This document shows positions 33,095 through 44,911 of a stretch of 64,000 nucleotides of DNA, piece by piece; the stretch's first letter is position 1, and each line of letters opens with the position of its first letter. A program made the position numbers and the translations under genes. The notes beneath the pieces are model-generated. The model was not told the origin of the DNA and did no database searches. It was given only the letters and a program-made list of their open reading frames with translations. The DNA is taken from contig OX291560.1 of NCBI GenBank assembly GCA_946406115.1, positions 6,945,158 to 7,009,157 on the forward strand, in the 5' to 3' direction. This DNA is from Apoda limacodes (taxonomy: Eukaryota > Arthropoda > Insecta > Lepidoptera > Limacodidae).

Positions 33095-34425
33095 CCGGTG
33101 GTGTTTTATCTCCTCTCTTATTTGCGATTTTTATTAATTCAATTACTCACCAACTTTCTTCTCTCCACCACATGTATGCAGACGATCTCCAGATCTATAA
33201 TCAAACAACTTTTGATGATTTATTTCAAACGATAGGTTTGATAAACTCTGATCTCCTCAAAATTTCAGAATGGAGCAAAGCCTTTGGCATAAAAATAAAC
33301 CCAGCAAAAACCCAGGCCATAATACTAGGCAGTCCAAAGTTTATGTCTAGAATAAACTGGGTTAGTCTCCCAAAAGTTTGTGTAGACAATGTATTTATAC
33401 CTTATAATGACCAGGTTAAGAATCTAGGTATTATTATAGATAGTAGTATGTCTTGGACTTCACAGATAGCCGAGGTCAGTAAGAAAATGTTTTCCGCTGT
33501 AGGTTCCCTAAGAAGGCTGCTAAATTTTTTACCCACGGACACTAAAATTGTTCTTGCACACTCTCTTTTGCTTCCCATACTCGATTACGCCGATGCTAGC
33601 TATCCTGATTTAACTGAAGACCAATTAAACAAACTTGAGCGACTACAAAATCTCTGTATTCGGTTTATATTTGGATTACGCAAATATGACCATATTTCCA
33701 ATTTCCGCGTGAAGCTCAAGTGGCTCCCAATTCGTTTTCGCCGGAATGCTCATATTCTTTCACTTCTTTACTGTGTGCTGTTCAATCCTAGCTACCCTTC
33801 TTATCTCAAAGAGCGTTTTGGTTACTATGCCTCTTTGCGTTCCTCCTCTAATTTATTACTTAATACACCGAGTCACAACTCAAAATTTTACGATGATTCC
33901 TTCACCGTACAAGCAGTGCGATTGTGGAACTCTCTCCCAGTAGATATCCGAAAAGCACAATCACTTACAACCTTCAAAGCACAAGTGAAAAAGCATTTTT
34001 TAAATCTCGCATAACCTTGTTGTTTTGCTCCCTCTGTTCTTCTGATGTAGACACTTAAATATTTAAGTTATGATTGTTTTATTTATGTGTAGTTTATGTA
34101 TTTTTATGTAAGGAATTTATGTATTTTATATTTTATGTATAAGGGTATTTATGTATTTTGTAGTTATTTATTTATTTGGTAATTTATACTATTCTTATTC
34201 TATGTTACTTGTATCTTTATTTCAGTTTTTGTACAATTTTGCACATCCTACCATTCCAATATTTTAAATTTGTATATCAATACCAACATAGGTTATCTGG
34301 TAGAAATCGCCATCTGGCGATAAGATCGCCTGTTGTACATGTTTTTTAATATTATTTTTACAATAAGTTTGTGTTTTTGTTTTGTGCAATAAAGGATATT
34401 TGTATTGTATTGTATATATATTTAA
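33095..34425 (+). mobile_element. LINE (CR1/Jockey group), 5'-truncated, 3' tail of tgtat repeats
   Basis: Begins inside the RT at GGVLSPLLFAIFINSIT and runs to a 3' UTR holding gccatctggcgataagatcgcc near 34310. It ends aataaaggatatttgtattgtattg around 34390-34415. The 3' UTR hairpin type resembles that of the derivative at 8749-8880. Confidence 0.8.
33172..34014 (+). pseudogene. LINE reverse transcriptase C-terminal half (280 codons, open)
   Basis: The frame is open from 33097 or earlier. The first Met is just before ADDLQIY, the catalytic YADD region (MYADD). It continues through INPAKTQAIILGS, VKNLGIIIDSSMSW, the LERLQNLCIRFIFGL region and FTVQAVRLWNSLPVDIR, to the stop at 34012-34014. 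No frameshift or stop across 280 codons, so insertion may be fairly recent. The true protein start and endonuclease are lost. Confidence 0.82.
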
Positions 34426-35156
34426 ATATACTTAAAATTATCCATACTATCCATGAATATAATACAATAATTCACTGTGTGACACGATTTTTCTAACATA
34501 AATAAGATTACGTGATTTGAATTCCTTATTCCATTGTTGAAAACATTGTCAATTGATATGGTTGTCTAACACGTCACGTTTCTAAGTTATAGTGTCAATA
34601 CTATTTACGTGTACCCTCGTAAAAAACAAAAGATCAAACGTTGTTAATTGCAGATTTCTTTTAATACTGAAGTCTGTACGACTATAAATTAAAAGTTTTA
34701 GTGGTCTTAAGATAATTCTAACAGTTTATTTGGGTAATCATAACATTTTTTTCGAAAGTCATGAAGAAAAGTAACCACCGCAAGTGTTTAAATCATTTGT
34801 TTGTAATGAAAGAGGATTCTACTCTTCACAAGAGGCAAAGTTAATATTTCATCATTTTCTTTTGGAATATTTGGCTCATTTTTTATATTGACCACTTAAA
34901 CCTCAGCTATTTTGATTCGTTGTCACTTGTCAATATATATAACATTTTTTTTGTGTTAAATTAATAATTTAAATAAAAAATATGATATACAATTTTGATA
35001 CTGTCTTTATTTATTTATAGTACATCAATTTATCATAACTTTAAAATGATACGTGTTACAAAAAATCTATTTAAGTTTTTCTGTTCAGCAGGTTTATTTT
35101 GATAAAAAATAGCCGTTTCATTAAATGTTAGAGCACAAAAAAAAAAAATTGTCACA
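34426..35156. other. AT-rich interval, nothing recognised
   Basis: No domain, repeat end or RNA gene recognised. Confidence 0.4.
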
Positions 35157-35355
35157 CAGTGTAATAAATATTATATATGCGAAAGTAAATCTGTCTGTTA
35201 CCTTTTCACGGTGAAACCACTGTACCGATCAAGATGAAATTTGGCATACAGATAGTTTTGAGTCCCGGAAAAGGACATAAGCTACTTGAAAACGTCAAGT
35301 ATTTTTCGTTTAGTAATGAGGAGTTGCCGTTGAAATCCTACTCCGATGACCGAAT
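35157..35355 (+). mobile_element. Helitron-like fragment, 3' end replaced
   Basis: Shares taaatattatatatgcgaaagta, ctgtctgttacc, gatgaaatttggcata and gaaaacgtcaagt with the complete copy at 39392-39630. It switches into another repeat at about 35356 before any CTAG end. Confidence 0.6.
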
Positions 35356-35592
35356 ACTAAGAATACAAAGAAGTTTGCAAGAGCAGACCAGCCTCCACAG
35401 CGGCACCCGTTCACAAGTATAACACATTAATCAGCCATCCAATAAAACTTCGATTCTATTAGTAACAATGTGTGTAGTGAAGGAACAAAATATAAATCCG
35501 ATTCATATTGAGATTTACACACACACAAGTTTACATTTAACATTACAAGGCGAACACACGTACTCTGAACTTAAAACTGATTTATATTAAAA
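35356..35592 (+). repeat. Unclassified repeat, copy 1 (internally deleted)
   Basis: Matches 44593-44911 from aatactaagaat through ggcacccgttcacaagtata and gtgtgtagtgaaggaacaaa to cgtactctgaacttaaaact. About 100 bp present in the other copy after cagccat are missing here. Confidence 0.7.
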
Positions 35593-36084
35593 CACGGTGT
35601 ATCAAAAATTTATACTACTAGAAAAAAATAAACATATATGTATAAACTTACATAGGTACAACCATCGGCCGCCCAGCGCCAGAGAGGTTCCAAATGCAAG
35701 AGGGCGCATCACACAAACGTGCATACATACCTATATGCATACACATATTCACAGACATTGTATATCACGAAGTAGCCCAGCTCTCACACGATAGTCCGGC
35801 AACAAATGCACACCATTTAACGTACTGTCACTTCGGAAACAAGCCTAAGGAAAGAAGAAGTGACAAGAAACTTCCCGGGTGTACACCTGTTACCATCAAT
35901 CACGCAGGAACCAGGCCAACCGAATACACAAAATCTATGCAAATATGTGTAAACACATATACATTTACACGTCTATGCGCCACACCCACCCACGTCCAGA
36001 ACCCCCCCAACACCAAGCAGCCAACGGTGGATGACTATCCATGGTGCATCCCCTGATCGTAATGTGTCATTAATTATCAACTAC
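35593..36084. other. Interval without recognised gene
   Basis: Two overlapping frames span 35597-36056, but show no recognisable domain. The sequence is rich in cacacata-type simple repeats. Confidence 0.4.
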
Positions 36085-37905
36085 ATAAGTCATAGATGGA
36101 TATCCAGTATTGGGCCCATACCTTTAATTCCAGACATTATTATCTTTATTGAATTCTTCCACAGTATAGTATCCCTTGTAACCTTTTTAATGTAAGTTTC
36201 AAAAGTATGTACAGGTAGGTTAACAATATTCTCAGGAATTTTATTAAAAAAGTAAATGCTCTAAATTATGAAAGAGCCACGCACATTCTGAAGGCGACAT
36301 TTTGGAATCGCAAGTTTATTTTTATTTCTAGTATTAACATTGTGTATGTCACTATTTTTAACAAATAAACTTAGATTTTTACGTACATACAGTAAGCACG
36401 CGTAAATATACTGAGAAGCTACTATATTAACTATACTAAGTAACTATATTATTTTTTTTAAAGAGGTCACGAAGAGAATCTCGACGTGATAAGTTATACA
36501 TTGATCTTATTGCTCTTTTTTGAAGTATAAATATAGTGTCTATATCTAGATCCCTTCCCGACAGTAAAATACCATATGACAAAAGGGAATGCAAATAACT
36601 AAAGTATACTAACCGAGCAGTTTCTATATTAGTAAATTGAGCAACTTTTCTGACAGCATAAGCGGCGGAGCTAAGTTTTCGAGCTAAGACAGAAATATGT
36701 GAGTACCATTGCAATTTAGTATCTAAAGTGATGCCCAAGAAGACTGTTGACTCAACTAGTTTGAGTGCTTCACCGTTTATAAATAATTGTGTTGGAATGT
36801 CTTTTACATTTGGTAAAGAAAATTTTAAACATTTTGTTTTCTGTGCATTCAGTAAAAGATTAATTTATGTGAACCAACTAAGAACTTGCAAAAGTGTATG
36901 ATTTATATCGTCATATGTATCTTTCTTTCTATCAACATTAAATATCAAAGACGTATCATCTGCAAACAATACAATTTTGCACAGGTTTTCTACATAAAAA
37001 GGCAGATCGTTAATATACACTAAGAATAAAAAGAGACCTAGTATAGAACCCTGGGGTACTCCCATCACAACAGGTGATCCAGAAGATTTCACTGCCTTGA
37101 TTTCAGCTTTCTGAGTTCTATCACTTAAATATGAAAAAATAAGTTTAAGAGCCGTAGCGACAACACCATAATGAATTAGCTTTCGAATAAGAGTTTTGTG
37201 TTCAACACAATCAAATGCCTTAGACAAATCGCAGAAAATACCAGTGGCATTCTGCGACCTTTCACATGCGCCAAAAATATGTTTTACTAGGTCAACACCC
37301 GCGTCGGTAGTGGACCTACCTTTCGTAAATCCGAACTGTGTACTGTGTAGCAGTTTATGGTTGTTAAAATATCTAAGTAGTTGATGGTGCATGATTTTCT
37401 CGAAAATCTTGCTCAAAGCTGGTAATATCGAAATTGGTCTAAAGTTAGTAGGTTCATTTTTACTTCCAGATTTGAACAGTGGTATGATTTTACTATATTT
37501 CATTAAATCGGGAAAGACTCCCTCATTAACACATTTATTAAAAATTATTGCTAAGATAGGTGATATACTGTTTATAATACCTACAAGTAATTTTACTGAT
37601 ATACCCAAAGATCCGCTGTCTTTTTAGGACTAAGAGATTTGAAAGTTTTGAAGATTTCATCAGGGGTAACATGTTCAAATTTAAATTTTGTAACACATTT
37701 AGGAACACTATTATTTAAAAGTAATTCTGCTTCTGAAGGGGATGACTTAAGCGAGCTAGTAGTCAGAGCAGGCATATCCTTAAAACATTTTTCAAATGCA
37801 TTAGCTACATCAACATAAGATTTAACAGTATCTGCTCTTATCAACCTTTCCATAAACCTTATTACAAAAGATTCTATCCAGAAATTCTTATAACGTTGAA
37901 TTAAA
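36085..37905 (-). mobile_element. LINE family B, second copy, 5'-truncated
   Basis: Minus-strand copy of the family at 10060-12962 and 40085-41625. It covers the RT and C-terminus and loses the endonuclease. No clean target-site duplication was found. Confidence 0.78.
36120..37860 (-). pseudogene. LINE family B reverse transcriptase, frameshifted
   Basis: Three frames cover the protein: 37593-37853 (pre-RT, KKTADLW), 36865-37608 and 36436-36738. The second holds FPDLMKYSKIIPLFKSG, NFRPISILP, FGFTKGRSTTDAG, DLSKAFDCV, MGVPQGSILG and FADDTSLIF. The third carries GITLDTKLQW, with Ser-Gly-Arg where family copies have LLWG. C-terminal pieces down to about 36120 include NKNKLAIPK. Catalytic residues are visible, but frames are broken near 37600, 36860 and 36430. 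Confidence 0.8.
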
Positions 37906-38284
37906 GGTTTTTGTAGAAAGTGTGTGACGGTAATTTAGAGAGTTAATGCCAATAAAATAGCGGTCATATTTAAACAATATAATACAGCAAAAAATACGAG
38001 TTTTCTTACAAAACATTACATAAAAGCGTTCGTACTAGCAGATCAAATAGAAAAAAACGGGTATAATCAGATTCTTTCCACCAAATATTTCAAACAAACA
38101 ACTATATACCCAATTATCTTCTATTGACGAAATAATTGCAATACGAAGATTTACAACGAAAGTTGCACAAAGTCCGTATCCCACTACAGACTGTAAGCAT
38201 AACTTTTCTATCTAGTGTACTTCCCGATAATGTTCAATATAATTTGTTTTTATATAGAGTTTTTGAATATGTTCCACCATTACA

Positions 38285-38985
38285 AAAATAGTTTAAATGA
38301 TTTAAATTGAATCATGCTGCTAAGATTTTTTACGTTAAACAAAGATGTATATATTGTGTAGTAAGCACTTATATAAGGAATGTGACAAACCAAACGATAT
38401 TTGCTGCATAAACTGCCGCGGACCTCATCTTGCAATATCAAAAATATAACCAATTAAAAATACAAAAAAATACTGAAAAGAAAAATAAAATTACTTATGC
38501 AAGTGATTCATCCAATCTTAAATAATGGCTCTAGAAGCCACTACAAAATCAAAACTACGTATTGCTCAATATAAAAAATCAAAGTGCAAATAGTAATAAA
38601 GTCTTATTAATACAATTTCAAGATAATGATATTTGCTTACTTAGTGAAACCTGCATCAAATACAATTGTTTTAATATACCTGGATATAATATTTACAATT
38701 AAAACTCTAATAATACTCATAATGGTGTTGCAATACTTATCAAACTATACCTAAAATGTAATATTATAAACACCAAATTTTATGAAGACATTCAAACTAT
38801 TGCTTTAATAACTCTGTGTATACTGTCCACCTTCTTATAGACACATACGTTTTCACATACTACATAATATTAAAATAGATCTCCCAAAACTCATCTTTAT
38901 AAGTGGTGATTTTATAAGTGGTGATTTTAATGCTCATCACATTGCATTTGGTTGTGTATTTACTAGGAGCCGCGGTCACGATTTA
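38285..38985 (+). pseudogene. Jockey-like LINE remnant: ORF1 zinc knuckle and endonuclease
   Basis: About 38370-38440 encodes KECDKPNDICCINCRGPHLA, the zinc-knuckle style of Jockey ORF1 proteins. Then 38635-38760 encodes LLSETCIKYNCFNIPGYNIY and HNGVAILIK, an endonuclease start with the catalytic Glu. About 38910-38985 gives SGDFNAHHIAFG and FTRSRGHDL. A 14-bp segment, ataagtggtgattt, is duplicated in tandem near 38901-38930. No RT follows. Heavily decayed. Confidence 0.65.
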
Positions 38986-39391
38986 TATTGATTTATATTT
39001 ATATTTATTATATTTTATTAAATATTCACTTTTTACAACATCTTAACACTAATATAATGATTCACAATTCTTTAAGTGTGTAAAAAACATCCAAACAAAA
39101 GTTGTTGTACAGTATTTTACAAGCTTTTAAAAAGACGAATCGGACCTGTACATCAATCTCCGTTGTAAATGTGTTTTAAATAAAAAAAATATAAATATAA
39201 ATAATTTATTTTTAGATTTATATTTTTATTTATGTAATCGCAAATTACAAATTCAAGTCATGAAATCTGCCTCAGTCACTTATAAAAACGTTTATAAGAC
39301 CCATAAGTTCTCGTAAAAGAAAAAATATATAGTCTTTGTAAACATTTAAATCATAAAAGTAATTTTCTAAAACCGCAAGCAACCGATAAAA
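38986..39391. other. AT-rich interval upstream of Helitron and cysteine-rich exon
   Basis: Searched by eye for a signal-peptide exon that could belong to the cysteine-rich exon at 39698. None was convincing. Confidence 0.35.
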
Positions 39392-39630
39392 TCTACACTA
39401 ATATTATAAATGCAAAAGTTGCTTTGTCTGTTACCTCTCCACGCTTAAACCGCTGTACCAATTAAGATGAAATTTGGTATTTAGACAGTTTGAGTCGCAT
39501 GAAGAAAGGACAAAGGCTACTTGAAAACGTCAAGTGTGTGTCGGTTGTTTTATATAATTAAGGAGTTGCAGTTGAAATCCTATACCGATTAACCGAATTT
39601 TAGGTGGGTGAAACCGCGGGCAAAAGCTAG
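39392..39630 (+). mobile_element. Short non-autonomous Helitron
   Basis: Begins TCTACACTAATATTATAAA after an A at 39391. Ends aaccgcgggcaaaag then CTAG at 39627-39630; the next base is G instead of the canonical T. 239 bp, no coding capacity. It lies in the putative intron just upstream of the cysteine-rich exon at 39698. Confidence 0.75.
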
Positions 39631-39697
39631 GCCATGTATAAACTCGAAATTTAGGTACTTAATGAACCGAATTTATAATAGGTTTTACTTTTTACAG

Positions 39698-39835
39698 TGC
39701 ACAATAACGGGTGACTGCTGCAAAGAAAAGAAATTAACCGTCATGTGTGTATTTGAAAATGTAAAAGGAACTTGTCATAAATCCAATGATATAATCAAGT
39801 TTGACAAAACAAATATGGACTACATAATTATATGA
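39698..39835 (+). CDS. Putative terminal exon of a cysteine-rich (knottin-like) peptide
   Basis: The tract ttttactttttacag ends at 39697 and gives a good splice acceptor. The exon opens in phase 0 on a Cys codon and encodes 45 residues before TGA at 39833-39835. Cysteines are at residues 1, 7, 8, 17 and 26, that is C-x5-C-C-x8-C-x8-C. This is the spacing of cysteines II to VI of an inhibitor cystine knot, so cysteine I and the signal peptide would be on an upstream exon, which I did not find. After the last Cys there is a 19-residue tail rich in Asp, Lys and Ile. An AATAAA lies at 39981-39986. The minus-strand exon at 49597 has the same architecture. Function is not inferable; secreted knottins include protease inhibitors, defence peptides and toxins. 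Confidence 0.55.
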   Translation, partial: CTITGDCCKEKKLTVMCVFENVKGTCHKSNDIIKFDKTNMDYIII

Positions 39836-40084
39836 GAAAACAAAACCTCTTTTTTGAATTTGTTACGGAGTACTTTTATTTCATAGACTTCCCAACTCCC
39901 TAACCTTTAGGGTCTATCTAGAAAACTGTAAATCACATTTTTAGCTCGCCTTAAATAATAGTAAATGCCTGTTTGATAATAATAAATTATAGTTAATATC
40001 TAATATATTAGCACAAGCAATCTTGTATTACATATATTGGCGTGCCAAGGAAACGGCTTTAACAATTTGGATGAAATTTTGTCA

Positions 40085-41625
40085 AAATGGTTTATTCAAA
40101 TAAGGATTTTACAATCACTTTTGAATCGTCAAAGTTATAAAATATTATTTTTTGAACCCTTCCACCTTCCCGCCGGTTCACAATGTTGTTGATTTCTACC
40201 GAGAAGAATCCGGCAAGAAACTCGATAGTTACTCTTTTAAAAACACTATCAATAATACAAATAAACTAAAATACAATTAATGTTTTAATTAAAAAATTTT
40301 TAGTCGTACAATTTTATGTCAATTGTCCATTTTAATTTAGTTTACCTATGCATCTTGTAATTGAGCATCATCAGTCCCAAGGATTTTTATCATTTACATA
40401 GTCTGAAATATTGTAGTATGCCTTTTTACAAAGTACCTGCTTGATAAAAGATTTAAATTTTCTTATTGATATATTTTGAATTTTATTGGGAACTTTGTTG
40501 TAAAAGTGTATACATTGCCCCATAAAAGAGTTACTTATTTTGTGTAGACGTGTATCATGCACCAACAGCTTATTTTTACTTCTAGTATTTACTTTGTGAA
40601 CGTCACTTTTCTTGCTGAAACTATTGATATTTTTATGTACATATAAAAGATTTTCATATATGTACTGCGACACTAAAGTTAAAATTTTTACTTCCCTAAA
40701 CCTATCCCTCAGAGATATCCTAGATCCTAATTTATAAATAGCACGAATTGCCCTTTTTTGTAACAAAAATATTGTATTTACATCAGCAGCGCTACCCCAC
40801 AATAGGATACCATATGTCATTAAACTATGGAAATAGCTAAAATATACTATTTTTGCAGTGTCGACATCGGTCAATTGTCTTATTTTCTTGATCGCATACA
40901 CAGCAGAGCTAAGTTTTTTGGCTAGGTTATGAATATGAGGACCCCATTGAAGTTTGGAGTCCAGCGTTATGCCAAGAAAGACTGTTGAATTAACAAGTTC
41001 TAATTGCTCGCCATTAATATTAATACATGTCTGTCTCTGACTAACATTTGGTAATGTAAATTTAACACATTTGGTTTTTTTTTCATTAGGTAACAAATTA
41101 TTAGCGCTAAACCAATTTACAATTTTAAAAAGGGCATTATTTAATTCATTATAATATGTCTGTCGTCTCTTAACTTTAAAAAACAAAGAGGTGTCATCAG
41201 CAAATAAGACAATGTCATGGTTTTTTACATTATATGGGAGATCATTAATGTAAATAAGAAATAGAAAAGGACCTAAAATTGAGCCCTGAGGGACTCCCAT
41301 AGTGACTGCTGATCCCGGAGATCTTTCACCGTTGACATCTATTTTTTGTACTCTCCTACTCATATTGGATGTCAAAAGGTCGAGAGCTTTGCCTCTAATA
41401 CCATATGATGACTTCATGATGAGATTTTCATGTTGAACACATTATTTTTTTTACACATTAAACACATTAAATGCCTTAGATAAATCACAAAACACTCCAA
41501 GGGCTTCATGCGAATCCTCCCAGGCGTTATATATATTTTTTAATAGTGCCACTCCTGCATCGGTTGTGGAACGGCCTTTCATAAAGCCAAACTTGTATTT
41601 AGATAGGGTTTTGATTTGTAGTTTA
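40085..41625 (-). mobile_element. LINE family B, third copy, 5'-truncated
   Basis: Minus strand, from GFMKGRSTTDAG near 41580 to a 3' tail reading gacgattcaaaagtgattgt...ttgaataaaccatttt near 40090-40135. Upstream coding sequence ends where an unrelated T-rich stretch starts near 41630. Confidence 0.82.
40371..41417 (-). pseudogene. LINE family B reverse transcriptase C-terminal half, long open frame
   Basis: 348 codons without a break. It carries MGVPQGSILGPFLFLIYIND, FADDTSLFF (catalytic ADD), GITLDSKLQWGPHIHNLAKK, VYFSYFHSLMTYGILLWG, LLQKRAIRAIY and a C-terminal GQCIHFYNKVPNKIQ. Upstream, 41418-41625 holds GRSTTDAG and DLSKAF separated by a small insertion near 41440-41465 that breaks the frame. 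The cleanest copy of this family in the window, but the N-terminal RT motifs and endonuclease are lost. Confidence 0.82.
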
Positions 41626-41639
41626 CCTTTATAGTTGTA

Positions 41640-42009
41640 TTTTTTTGTAAAAACGTTTTTTTTTTTAAATAACTATTATATGATAACCTCCTGACCGCTC
41701 TCATAACGGCATCTTATATTTTTTTGTAGTACTTATATTCTTGCTCATAGCTGATCATCAACTGGTTCCTTAAAAAAAAGTGACATGGAGCATGCAATAG
41801 CTTATTACAAAGGATAATAAAAAAGATAATTTAAATATATAAAACAGGTATTACTCCTACCAAAAGCTCTACTAAGACTGACATAATTGACAACTATATC
41901 GAATTGTAGTTTGGCAATTATTGTAATAAAATATTCAGATTACAAATTAAATAATTAAAGAAGATTTCTAAAGAGTTGAAACCTAAATTATACAATTATA
42001 CTTGTTACA
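41640..42009. other. AT-rich interval, nothing recognised
   Basis: T-runs and A-runs; no domain or repeat end recognised. Confidence 0.4.
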
Positions 42010-42210
42010 GTGCCACCTTGGTTGTTCAACCTATTCATGGACAAATTGTCATAGCCATTTGAAAGAGAAATAAGGTATAAAGGAAAGGAAATAAGAAATT
42101 AGGTTGAAGAATATGTGAGTTGCAAATCAAGTACCTACCTTCTCTATGCTGATGACCAGGTCATCCTTGCATCGGCAGCAGGGTAGAAAGAGAAACAAGT
42201 CCGAGGATCT
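42010..42210 (+). pseudogene. LINE reverse transcriptase scrap
   Basis: Broken frame giving PPWLFNLFMDKL then, after a stop, STYLLYADDQVILASAAG. These are the RT motif before the palm helix and the catalytic YADD block in the style of RTE or related LINEs. About 200 bp only. Confidence 0.6.
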
Positions 42211-42379
42211 GTATATTCTTCTTAGAATCTTTGTTTACAAGAGATAGAAAAACATGTGAGAGTGGCTAAAAGAAGATTATGTGGGCTATAAGGCAATTGG
42301 CATTTTAAGAGGGTAAATGAAAGTAGATGCACGAAATAAATTGACAAAGGTGGTCTTACCTGGTGGCGTGCGTTTAAAG

Positions 42380-42466
42380 TTTTTTACTAGACTACCAATG
42401 TGGCAAACATGTTTGCAGTCACCCTGATAAAAAGCGGTCAGTGCAGCCTATGGACACTTGCCTTGC
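42380..42466 (-). mobile_element. Decayed Zenon-like 3' end
   Basis: ccaatgtggcaaacatgttt, then aaaaagcggtca and agcctatggacacttgcc, match the last 85 bp of the family with many substitutions. An old copy. Confidence 0.65.
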
Positions 42467-42770
42467 TTTAAATGAGTACGTTCTTAAAAAAGGCGAGGTG
42501 AACAATAATTTAAACCGTCAGACATGTATGAAAGCATTGATGCGTGTCGATATGGCAAAAGATTTGTTCCAGGATAGTTGCTAGCGGCAATCTTCGGTCG
42601 CTGGAATTATACCCATTTGAAAAACAGGTGTGATGTTATGTATTTAAAAATATGTAAAGAGTACCTATTAATGTTGCAATTTTCCACGTTTAACTTTTAA
42701 ATTTACGTCCCAGAAGTAAGTTAGTCGAAAATGTTAGTCAGAAATTACACCTAGCATACATTTTTGAGAA

Positions 42771-43165
42771 TTTTACGAGCTTTTTAACAGTAATTTTGGG
42801 CTTTGCAGAAGTAAAAGGAAAGTCGGAAAACTGAGAAAAACGATTTGACTAACTTAATAGTAAGCAAAACGGTCCGAGATTGACTCGCAATTTCAATCTT
42901 TTTGCGGGCTTTCATTCGGTATTTTTAAAATCGTTGAAATGCATGGTTTCCCGGAAATTAGAAAAATACTGATTACTGATCTTAAGTAAGCACAACAAAG
43001 TCAAAACCACTACACTGAAAATTTTAAGATTGGTCCCTGAATTTTAAACTTTTTACGAGCTTTCACTTGGTATTTTCTGTATCTTCCAGAAATGCTTAGT
43101 TTTCCGAAAATTAGGAATATCTGAGAGAGAGATATCTTGTGTGAAGTGAGCAGAACAAGTGAAGA
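42771..43165 (+). repeat. Degenerate tandem repeat, three units of about 130-150 bp
   Basis: Units begin at about 42771, 42899 and 43051 with ttt(t)acgagcttt-type sequence. They share a gtatttt...gaaatgc...gttttccggaaa...ttag block and an aagtaagca(c)aaca(a)gt block. Divergence between units is high. Confidence 0.65.
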
Positions 43166-44592
43166 CCTTATTGAACTAGGCGCAGTACATTGACATGAGT
43201 AACTAGTCTTCTAGTTAACTTAATATGCTTCAAACTCAATATTTTAACTAAATTAATTTCATACCTTTATTAAGTTACTATAGGCGACCCGTCCTCCATA
43301 CAAGCTAATATCTGTCATTGACTTCTCAGTTTAATAATGTAATCAATGCAAACTTCTCATTGATTTACTTTATTGATGTATTCAGCATGACAACGTTATC
43401 TGGGTGCTTATTGGAAACAGTCTCGAGTATTTGGGACTCTGATATTCGAGATAAAAAATGTATGTACGTGGCTCTTACCTCTCAAGTCCCGCCAAAGTTC
43501 TTGCATACATTTTACTCTCGAATTTCAGATTACTAAAGAGTAAAGAATGTTTCCAATAAGCATTCTGGTCGCTGTCTTTTGATTACCACCCCCAAAATAA
43601 GCCCTAGGCCTTCGTGTAGTTCACCCATATGGACGGGTTAGCTTTGCTATAGCAATCCTAGCTATCCATTGTATAAAAACTAATCAAAAAAAACGTGCGA
43701 AGAAAAAATAATGAAATTTAAAATTTAAGAGTCTATACTACCTCAGCTCAAATTCTAATTTCAACCCCACTTCCCCGCGCCAAATCACTAACTATCCCGT
43801 GCGCACAGTTAGTGCTTATTCAGTCTTGCGGTCACATGAGGTCAAAGCGATTTTGTTAGGGTAAACTACATATTTATTGGATTGGTAGTAAAATTATTAA
43901 ACCTAATGTTAATTAATTTTTAAATACATTTAGGGTAGAAAACTTGTTCAATTTGTATGGTTTAATAAATATGGGTAAGAACCTAATTAGCTACTCGCTT
44001 TGCTTAGCAATGCGATAAGATAAGACCGGTAAACTATGCGACGTGACCTAACGTCACGAATTGTAAATTTTAACTTACTGTAAATCCGGTGTAATATGAT
44101 CCAATATACAAAAACAAACTAACAAAACCGTTTACTACGTTACAAAGGAGGATCCGAAAAACCGCGTCTGCTACCAACTTTTGCTGACTAAAACCAGGCC
44201 GTACATAGGCCCTAAAGAAAATTACGTCGTACAGTAAATTATATGTTTTTGATAAACTTGTGTATAAAGGGGTGTATTAAATTGTGTATGTGTCTGTTAA
44301 GTGTTTCTCTGTTTCACTGTCTATAATACACTTAAAAGTAATATTAGCTCACAAAATAACAACGCTCTCAGCCGCGACGTGTCAAAGATTAAGACGTCAG
44401 TACACGCACAAAGTAAGCGACGCCGGTCCGAAATCTTTCCCAAACACATACTATCCAACATAATAAAAAAACATGAAATATAAAGCACAAGTACAACATA
44501 AAAAAAAAGTTTCTAATTGCAAAATATAAAAAAAAGACAGTTCATGTATTCATAAATTACAAATAATCAACAAAACAAAAAAGTTAGACTAA
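43166..44592. other. Long interval without recognised gene
   Basis: Small open frames at 43318-43536 and 44301-44483 show no recognisable domain, and I see no splice context that would favour them. The interval is mostly AT-rich. Confidence 0.4.
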
Positions 44593-44911
44593 ATACTAAG
44601 AATTCAAAGATGTTTGCAACAGCAGATCAGCCACAGGCGGCACCCGTTCACAAGTATAACAAATGAATCAGCCATCGCTTCGCTCAACCATGTTTTAGGG
44701 AACGTAACGACCCGACGCACATGCCACCACCGCAGAGACACTTTGAGAGAGCATGACACACTCGAACAACTCCAATAAAACTTTTATTGTACTAGTTACA
44801 ATGTGTGTAGTAAAGGAACAAAATATAAATCCGATTCATATCGATATTTACACACACAACTTTACATTTTAACATCACGCGGCAAACACACGTACTCTGA
44901 ACTTAAAACTG
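44593..44911 (+). repeat. Unclassified repeat, copy 2 (longer)
   Basis: Longer partner of 35356-35592. The extra roughly 100 bp include agggaacgtaacgacccgac and ccaccaccgcagagacac. It lies a few hundred bases upstream of the BEL/Pao element, so an LTR role is possible, but no partner copy flanks the element at its other end. Confidence 0.68.

Noticed and set aside
35597..36056. Overlapping 65- and 120-codon ORFs as a host gene
   Set aside because: The sequence is dominated by cacata-type simple repeats and shows no domain or splice context.
43318..43536. 72-codon ORF as a small gene
   Set aside because: No recognisable domain, no upstream or downstream signals; length is within chance expectation for this composition.
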